Assembly: GCA_030654075.1 (NCBI GenBank)
Contig: JAURYB010000190.1
Location: forward strand, 1 to 49,608
DNA from: Bacteroidales bacterium
GTDB lineage: Bacteria; Bacteroidota; Bacteroidia; Bacteroidales; UBA4417
Length of the DNA: 49,608 nucleotides
Direction of reading: 5' to 3'
Position numbers and translations under genes: made by a program. The notes under the pieces were generated by a model. That model had not been told where the DNA came from and ran no database searches. It worked only from the letters and a program-made list of their open reading frames with translations. Below are positions 45,390-49,608 of the stretch, piece by piece (within the stretch, counting starts at the first letter, position 1; each line of letters begins with the position of its first letter).

Positions 45390-46160
45390 TTAGTTTTCAT
45401 TCACCCCGGTTCCGAAAAGAGCGAAGTCATATTTAACAGGATCAAGCGGATCGAATAAGCGCAGATTTGCAGTTAATTTTTCAACGGCTTGCCAGTCATC
45501 CTGTTTCCGATCCAGGAGACCGAGTTTGCGGGCAACATTTCCTGAGTGAAGATCAAGAGGGCATAACAAATCGGAAGTTTTAAAGTTTTTCCATATTCCG
45601 AAATCGACTCCTTTATTGTCATCACGAACCATCCAGCGCAGGAACATATTGACTCGTTTAGCCGCGGAACCAGTCTGAGGATCAGGTACATGCTTACGAG
45701 TACGGCGCAGATGTTCAAAGCTAAAAAATACTTCCCTGAATCCGGTGATGGATTCTTTTATACTTTGATTAACGTGGTAACCAGCAGAGAAGGTTGCTTC
45801 AAGTCCGCCGTGATGCAGGTATATCTGTTGCAAGGCATAAATAAAGTACATACAATCTTCTCCCTGAAACGTGCGGTGAACAAATGTTGACAAGGCTTGG
45901 ATTTCTTTTTCTGAAGCTTTCATCACAAATTCAAAGGGAGAATTATCCATCCGGCTCATCAGCTCCCTGCTTTTGTTTATGATGGTTACTCTTTGTCCCC
46001 AGGCTAAGGTTGCAGCGAGGAAACCAGCGATTTCAATATCCTCCTTTTTTGTGAAAAGATGCGGAATGCTGATGGGATCTTTTTCAATAAAATCAGGATT
46101 ATTGTAAAATGCGGATTTCTCTTCAAGAAGTTGGTGGAGTTGCTGATGGGTGAAATTCAT
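45390..46160 (-). CDS. TIGR02757 (DUF2400) family protein
   Basis: The 256-aa protein shows the family motifs DPISIPHLFTKKEDIEIAGFLAATLAWGQRVTIINKS, RVNMFLRWMVRDDNKGVDFGIWK and DLLCPLDLHSGNVARKLGLLDRKQDDWQAVEKLTANLR. The helical layout, with LDLHSGNVARKLGL, recalls DNA-glycosylase-like HhH folds. The function of the family has not been shown, as far as I know. The start ATG sits only 4 nt after the -7 box at 46165-46172. The thioredoxin gene follows. Confidence 0.92.
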   Translation of the reverse strand: MNFTHQQLHQLLEEKSAFYNNPDFIEKDPISIPHLFTKKEDIEIAGFLAATLAWGQRVTIINKSRELMSRMDNSPFEFVMKASEKEIQALSTFVHRTFQGEDCMYFIYALQQIYLHHGGLEATFSAGYHVNQSIKESITGFREVFFSFEHLRRTRKHVPDPQTGSAAKRVNMFLRWMVRDDNKGVDFGIWKNFKTSDLLCPLDLHSGNVARKLGLLDRKQDDWQAVEKLTANLRLFDPLDPVKYDFALFGTGVNEN

Positions 46161-46164
46161 CTGG

Positions 46165-46172
46165 CAAAGGTA
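46165..46172 (-). promoter_or_regulatory. -7 box almost touching the start codon of the TIGR02757 gene
   Basis: The minus strand reads TACCTTTG 4 nt before the ATG at 46160. If active, the transcript would be leaderless or nearly so. Confidence 0.45.
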
Positions 46173-46200
46173 AGGGGTTGACGGGAATAGTTTTAAAAGA

Positions 46201-46302
46201 AGTTAAAAGTCAAAATGCAAAAGTCAAAGGTTAAAGTGAAGACGGACAGAAAAAGTTCCAAGTCTCAAATTTCAAGCTCCAAGTTCCAAGCCACAAATCC
46301 CA
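46201..46302. repeat. Period-7 degenerate tandem arrays (longest in window)
   Basis: The first array has AGTTAAA, AGTCAAA, ATGCAAA, AGTCAAA, GGTTAAA (46201-46235). The second has AGTTCCA, AGTCTCA, AATTTCA, AGCTCCA, AGTTCCA, AGCCACA, AATCCCA (46254-46302), seven units without a single phase change. Confidence 0.9.
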
Positions 46303-46520
46303 TTCAAGCATTGAACCCAATTTGAATGCAAAGGTTTTTTGATTTACAAAACCCAACATTACAGACATACAATGGAGTTCCGGACTTCATGCATGGATAA
46401 CAAGCAGGAGTTATTTGTCCTACTTTTAAACTGTAAATTGCCATTAGTAATGAACAGTTGTTTTTGTTTTCGCACTGCAAAAGGTAATAGGGTTCCGGGA
46501 TCTCTAAAAATTCGATAGTA

Positions 46521-48767
46521 TTATGGTGATGGTATAAACAAAGCCGAAAATGCGCCACTGCCAAAATCCACTTCATCTTCTTCTCCATCCCATTCATTAA
46601 ACCATCCAACGATGTAGTATTTATATGTTCCGCCTGAGGCTACTGTAGCAACAGCAGTGACCGCACAAGGCACCTGATAAAATCCACCAACAAGAGTTTC
46701 ATGCAATAGCCAAACTGTTTTTGACAGCGCATCATCAAAATTACTACTACGCCGGCTTGCTGAAATACCAACGTAGACCCAGCTATTTCCAAGGTAAGTG
46801 TGCGAGGATTGGAGAAACCCTGTCACGTTCAACAAAACAGATCCGGGGCCCGGAGCCACCACAACAATGCTGTCGAGTGGGCCCCATGATTCCATTGTCG
46901 AAATGTTTTTAGGCCACCCTGTACTCGAATTCTTATAAAACACCCTGGGGCTGTTCGTGATTCTCACTGCACTGGCGTAAAGGGTGTCTTTGATCTGCAC
47001 ACTTCCGTTGACATGCAATTTTTTTGCCGGGGATGTAGTTCCAATTCCCACATTTCCGCTGATATAAAATTTTCCTCCGTCAAAATATCCTGAGTATGCT
47101 GTAGCCGAGGTAACCTGTCCGAAAATCCCTTTACCAGTCGCCAGGTCTGATTTGCCATACACTCCCTGGTTGGAGCCTTCTCCCCATACTCCCGTGCTGC
47201 TGGTATTCGTGGCAAGCCCCATCACACCGATGCTGCTGGTGCCGGTGGCTTCACCCATAATACCGCGACCTTTAAAACCTGCCGACTGGCCGTAAACGCC
47301 ATAAGCTGAACCTGCTGCTGAAGTTGCAACACCCCTGACTGCTGACAGTCCCACAGAAGAATTGTCCAGTACCACGTGCAGCCGGTCCGTTGGACTAATG
47401 GTACCAATGCCCACCCTTTTGTTTGCATTATCAAACTTGATCCAGGTTTCATCCCCGTAGCGGCCGAAGGTTATATCTTCGGTGGTCAGCATACTCAGGT
47501 CTTCTGCCACCAGCCGCAAATCTCCCCCGGTTAATCCTGTTATCCGGGTAGCATCACTTCCGAAGTATATACTGGAAAGCAGGTTCATACCAATATTACC
47601 GCCGATATTGAGTTTTCCCAGCCGGCTTACATTTCCAATCTGGACACTGTCGGTTGCGGTACTCAGCCTGATGATTGTTCCATCATCGGTCCAGCCGCTA
47701 CTACTGCCGCCAGTAGCATCTGCCGCAGGGGCCCAGGTAGTTCCGTTCCATTTCAACGCTTGCCCACTGGTTGCTCCGGCCTGTGCAATTTTTGCACCTG
47801 TTACTGCGCCAGCATTTATTTTATCGGATGTAACCGCATTATTAGCCAGATCGGCGGCTGAAACGGTTCCATCCACAATTTTTGCCGAAGTAACTTTTGT
47901 ATCTCCGATTACAGGATTAGGGTAAGTACCTGAAAGGTCGCCACCTGCCGCACCTGTCGGATTGCCTGTGCCGGTTTCATCTGCACCTGGGGCCCAGGTA
48001 GTGCCGTTCCATTTCAATGCCTGACCACTGGTTGCTCCAGCCTGAGCAATTTTGGCTCCGGTTACTGAACCGGCATTTATTTTATCAGTAGTAATAGCTG
48101 AGTTCGCTATATCAGCAGCGACGATTGAACCATCTGCAATTTTTGATGAGTTCACACCATTCTCAGCAATTTTTAATGGAGTCGAAGTGGTTCCGTTCCC
48201 CGAAAGGGTGGCATCGGTTACTACGGTCTGTGTGCCCCAGTTATCGTCTCCGCCTGAAGAAGGCAATGTTACTGATCCACCACTTTTGTCGAGGGTAAGT
48301 ACTGTACCGCTAATCGAAATCTTCTGAAGCTCGTTAGCCGGATCGGCATCCGCATCGTTGTTATTCTGAACGTCTTTAGCGTAAAGCGCGTAAGGAACAC
48401 TTAGTAACTGGCTGGTGCCCATCCATTGGTACGAACTGCCTCCATTGGGGTCCATCTCCACTTTTACAAAATAAGTTTCCGCTCCCCAGTTGATCCCGGT
48501 GAAGCTACCGGAAACAGGCGTTCCAAGGCCGATTTCAAGATCGACCAGGCCAAACGCATTGGTAGTTCTTAAATGTGTTTCGATGTATACGGTCGAACCG
48601 CTGGTACTTCCCAGGAGGAAGCTGATACGGAAGGAAACATCCTTGCCGGCCAGTACATTGCCTGCTCCGTCGCGGGCAACAGCCTGGTAACGGAATGATT
48701 GAGTAACCTGTGCTGAAACTGCCACACCCAACAATAAGGTTAAGAAGATTAAAGCTAAGTTTTTCAT
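46521..48767 (-). CDS. Exported fibre-like repeat protein with C-terminal head domain
   Basis: The 748-aa protein has a signal peptide (1-19, ending VAVSAQ) and an N-terminal domain (FRYQAVARDGAGNVLAGKDVSFRISFL ... SVPYALYAKDVQNN) common in Bacteroidota surface proteins. Fibre repeats follow, with tail-fibre-like motifs: two copies of AKIAQAGATSGQALKWNGTTWAP (about 240 and 327) and GGDLSGTYPNPVIGD. A stretch of VYGQSAG/VWGEGSNQGVYG repeats and VGIGTTSPAKKLHVNGSV lead to a beta-rich head (about 615-748, PGPGSVLLNVTGFLQSSHTYLGNS). The head resembles C1q/TNF-like trimeric heads (inferred). There is no T9SS sorting domain. It is probably a trimeric surface or structural fibre. Next to it lies a paralogue. 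Confidence 0.87.
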   Translation of the reverse strand: MKNLALIFLTLLLGVAVSAQVTQSFRYQAVARDGAGNVLAGKDVSFRISFLLGSTSGSTVYIETHLRTTNAFGLVDLEIGLGTPVSGSFTGINWGAETYFVKVEMDPNGGSSYQWMGTSQLLSVPYALYAKDVQNNNDADADPANELQKISISGTVLTLDKSGGSVTLPSSGGDDNWGTQTVVTDATLSGNGTTSTPLKIAENGVNSSKIADGSIVAADIANSAITTDKINAGSVTGAKIAQAGATSGQALKWNGTTWAPGADETGTGNPTGAAGGDLSGTYPNPVIGDTKVTSAKIVDGTVSAADLANNAVTSDKINAGAVTGAKIAQAGATSGQALKWNGTTWAPAADATGGSSSGWTDDGTIIRLSTATDSVQIGNVSRLGKLNIGGNIGMNLLSSIYFGSDATRITGLTGGDLRLVAEDLSMLTTEDITFGRYGDETWIKFDNANKRVGIGTISPTDRLHVVLDNSSVGLSAVRGVATSAAGSAYGVYGQSAGFKGRGIMGEATGTSSIGVMGLATNTSSTGVWGEGSNQGVYGKSDLATGKGIFGQVTSATAYSGYFDGGKFYISGNVGIGTTSPAKKLHVNGSVQIKDTLYASAVRITNSPRVFYKNSSTGWPKNISTMESWGPLDSIVVVAPGPGSVLLNVTGFLQSSHTYLGNSWVYVGISASRRSSNFDDALSKTVWLLHETLVGGFYQVPCAVTAVATVASGGTYKYYIVGWFNEWDGEEDEVDFGSGAFSALFIPSP
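46978..47207. repeat. Shared 230-bp module, copy 1
   Basis: This segment, encoding the VWGEGSNQGVYGKSDLATGKG...KKLHVNGS part, recurs at 49379-49608 with a constant offset of 2401 bp, no indels and only scattered substitutions. Confidence 0.9.
47713..47894. repeat. Internal repeat of the fibre gene, copy A
   Basis: It matches 47974-48155 at a constant offset of 261 bp and encodes the AGATSGQALKWNGTTWAP block and the following helical-turn segments. Confidence 0.8.
47974..48155. repeat. Internal repeat of the fibre gene, copy B
   Basis: Partner of 47713-47894. The two 87-codon repeat periods point to growth of the fibre shaft by in-frame tandem duplication. Confidence 0.8.
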
Positions 48768-48912
48768 GATATGGAGTATTATATTTTATTGATTAACAAA
48801 CTTTATTTTACCAGATGGGTTTTCAGGATTCCACCCTTTTAATAGCCGCAGGTATAGATTTCATTTCTTTAGTGCATTCCAGTGCATATTTGTTTTTTGG
48901 TTAGTTTCACGT

Positions 48913-49608
48913 TCATTCAACAGTACCATAAGCCACCGGAATATACAGTGCTGTAAGATTACACTGGTGCCTGTAAACTACATCAGTATCGTCTCCTCCC
49001 TTTCTGTATCCCATTAAATAGAAGGTTTGTGAACCGGCTGATGTGACCTGCATAGGTGTCTGCGCAGAAATAAACTCACTGATAAAATCTGATCCGGTAA
49101 GAATATTTACTTTCCAATGAGCTATTTGTTTTATTCCGGCTCCATCCGATGTTTTTGAAATGCCAAGATAAACTGTCGTTGCATCGTTGTAAGCGTGGTC
49201 TGAAAGGAGTTCGCAGGAAGCAAAGAGCAATACATAACCCGGAGCCGGCACATTAATAGTTACAGAATTCAATTCCGCCCATGATGTGGCGAGAGAGTGG
49301 TAGGTATCAGGCGATCCCACTATGGAGTTTGCCAATCCTGGCATATTGCTTATTTTGGCAGCCTTTACAACATTTGCATAAAGGGTGTCATTGATCTCCG
49401 CGCTTCCATTGACATGCAATTTTTTTACCGGGGATGTAGTCCCAATTCCCACATTTCCGCTGACATAAAATTTACCACCGTCAAAATATCCGGAGTATCC
49501 TGTAGCTGTAGTAACTTGTCCAAAAACCCCTTTACCGGTCGCCAGGTCTGATTTGCCGTACACCCCCTGGTTGGAGCCTTCTCCCCATACTCCCGTGCTG
49601 CTGGTATT
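48913..49608 (-). CDS. Second fibre-like protein, 5' part beyond window edge
   Basis: The frame is open to the right edge; 231 residues are visible, lacking the signal peptide and shaft start. The first ~80 residues (NTSSTGVWGEGSNQGVYGKSDLATGKG ... VGIGTTSPVKKLHVNGS) are nearly identical to the neighbour. The C-terminal head (NVPAPGYVLLFASCELLSDHAYNDATTVYLGIS ... CNLTALYIPVAYG) is homologous but strongly diverged. It lies 145 bp upstream of the 748-aa gene on the same strand, so the two form a tandem pair. Confidence 0.85.
   Translation of the reverse strand, partial: NTSSTGVWGEGSNQGVYGKSDLATGKGVFGQVTTATGYSGYFDGGKFYVSGNVGIGTTSPVKKLHVNGSAEINDTLYANVVKAAKISNMPGLANSIVGSPDTYHSLATSWAELNSVTINVPAPGYVLLFASCELLSDHAYNDATTVYLGISKTSDGAGIKQIAHWKVNILTGSDFISEFISAQTPMQVTSAGSQTFYLMGYRKGGDDTDVVYRHQCNLTALYIPVAYGTVE
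49379..49608. repeat. Shared 230-bp module, copy 2
   Basis: Partner of 46978-47207; the match reaches the window edge, so the duplicated region probably extends further right. Confidence 0.88.

Larger units (their letters stand above)
46161..46520. other. Intergenic stretch with heptamer arrays and a cysteine-rich open frame
   Basis: The 360-bp gap contains the period-7 arrays at 46201-46302. The remaining ~215 bp are open on the minus strand in a frame encoding a cysteine-rich peptide (ACYPCMKSG, YVCNVGFCKSKN) that continues into, but is out of frame with, the fibre-protein gene; I do not call it a gene. Confidence 0.5.

Noticed and set aside
46304..46609. 101-aa ORF overlapping the end of the fibre gene.
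   Set aside because: Its only starts lie inside the fibre coding region in another frame; listed only as an observation.
1..49608. CRISPR arrays, insertion sequences, tRNA genes, prophage or defence genes.
   Set aside because: No regular direct repeats with spacers, transposase motifs, tRNA cloverleaf sequences or defence-family motifs were found; the 7-nt arrays are too short-period to be CRISPR.

Overview
The window looks like chromosomal DNA of a member of the phylum Bacteroidota; the order cannot be fixed from the sequence. Evidence seen: promoter -7 boxes of the TAnnTTTG type before many genes, weak Shine-Dalgarno signals, a PorT-like protein of the type IX secretion system (T9SS), a secreted protein ending in a T9SS sorting domain, menaquinone biosynthesis (UbiE/MenG), a class 1B PyrK/PyrD pair, and several conserved families typical of this phylum (DUF5606, DUF6427-like). 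I see no insertion sequences, phage genes, CRISPR arrays, tRNA or rRNA.

Layout. 1-823: a YitT-type membrane protein cut by the window edge, reading left. 1141-7193: a MarR regulator followed by a complete RND efflux operon (lipoprotein adaptor, HAE1 pump, TolC-like channel), with a near-perfect palindrome abutting the -7 box. 7423-11006: a leftward cluster of a small membrane protein, two unrecognised proteins and a COG2509-type FAD protein. 11123-15332: leftward porT, ubiE/menG, a heptose-phosphate-kinase-like sugar kinase and an aspartate-type aminotransferase. 15767-16943: a single-pass coiled-coil-like protein and an SRPBCC protein, followed by a gene-poor 0.8 kb stretch. 17738-25575: a phenylalanine/tyrosine catabolism cluster (homogentisate dioxygenase, esterase, 4-hydroxyphenylpyruvate dioxygenase, fumarylacetoacetase, flavin-reductase-like protein, convergent aromatic amino acid hydroxylase with a long C-terminal extension). 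The maleylacetoacetate isomerase step is not encoded here. 25665-30188: a glycosyltransferase, a T9SS-exported repeat protein and a LUD-domain protein. 30461-37442: purB, DUF5606, pyrK-pyrD, purD, a membrane protein and rnhB, a nucleotide-metabolism stretch. 37739-40904: a glucosaminidase with LysM repeats, a membrane glycosyltransferase and an exported YciI-like protein. 40936-46160: a fused 2-oxoacid dehydrogenase E1, then rubrerythrin-like, glutathione peroxidase, thioredoxin and TIGR02757-type genes. 46521-49608: two tandem paralogous fibre-like exported proteins, the second cut by the window edge.

Most of the window is ordinary core genome. The least explained signals are: (i) degenerate tandem arrays with a strict 7-nt period in at least nine intergenic gaps, two of them as inverted pairs; (ii) a rubrerythrin-like protein whose two ExxH iron-ligand motifs read KKSH and KKFY; (iii) tandem fibre genes that share a 230-bp module but differ in their C-terminal heads; (iv) the duplicated extension of the aromatic amino acid hydroxylase. 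No clearly new defence or mobile system was found.
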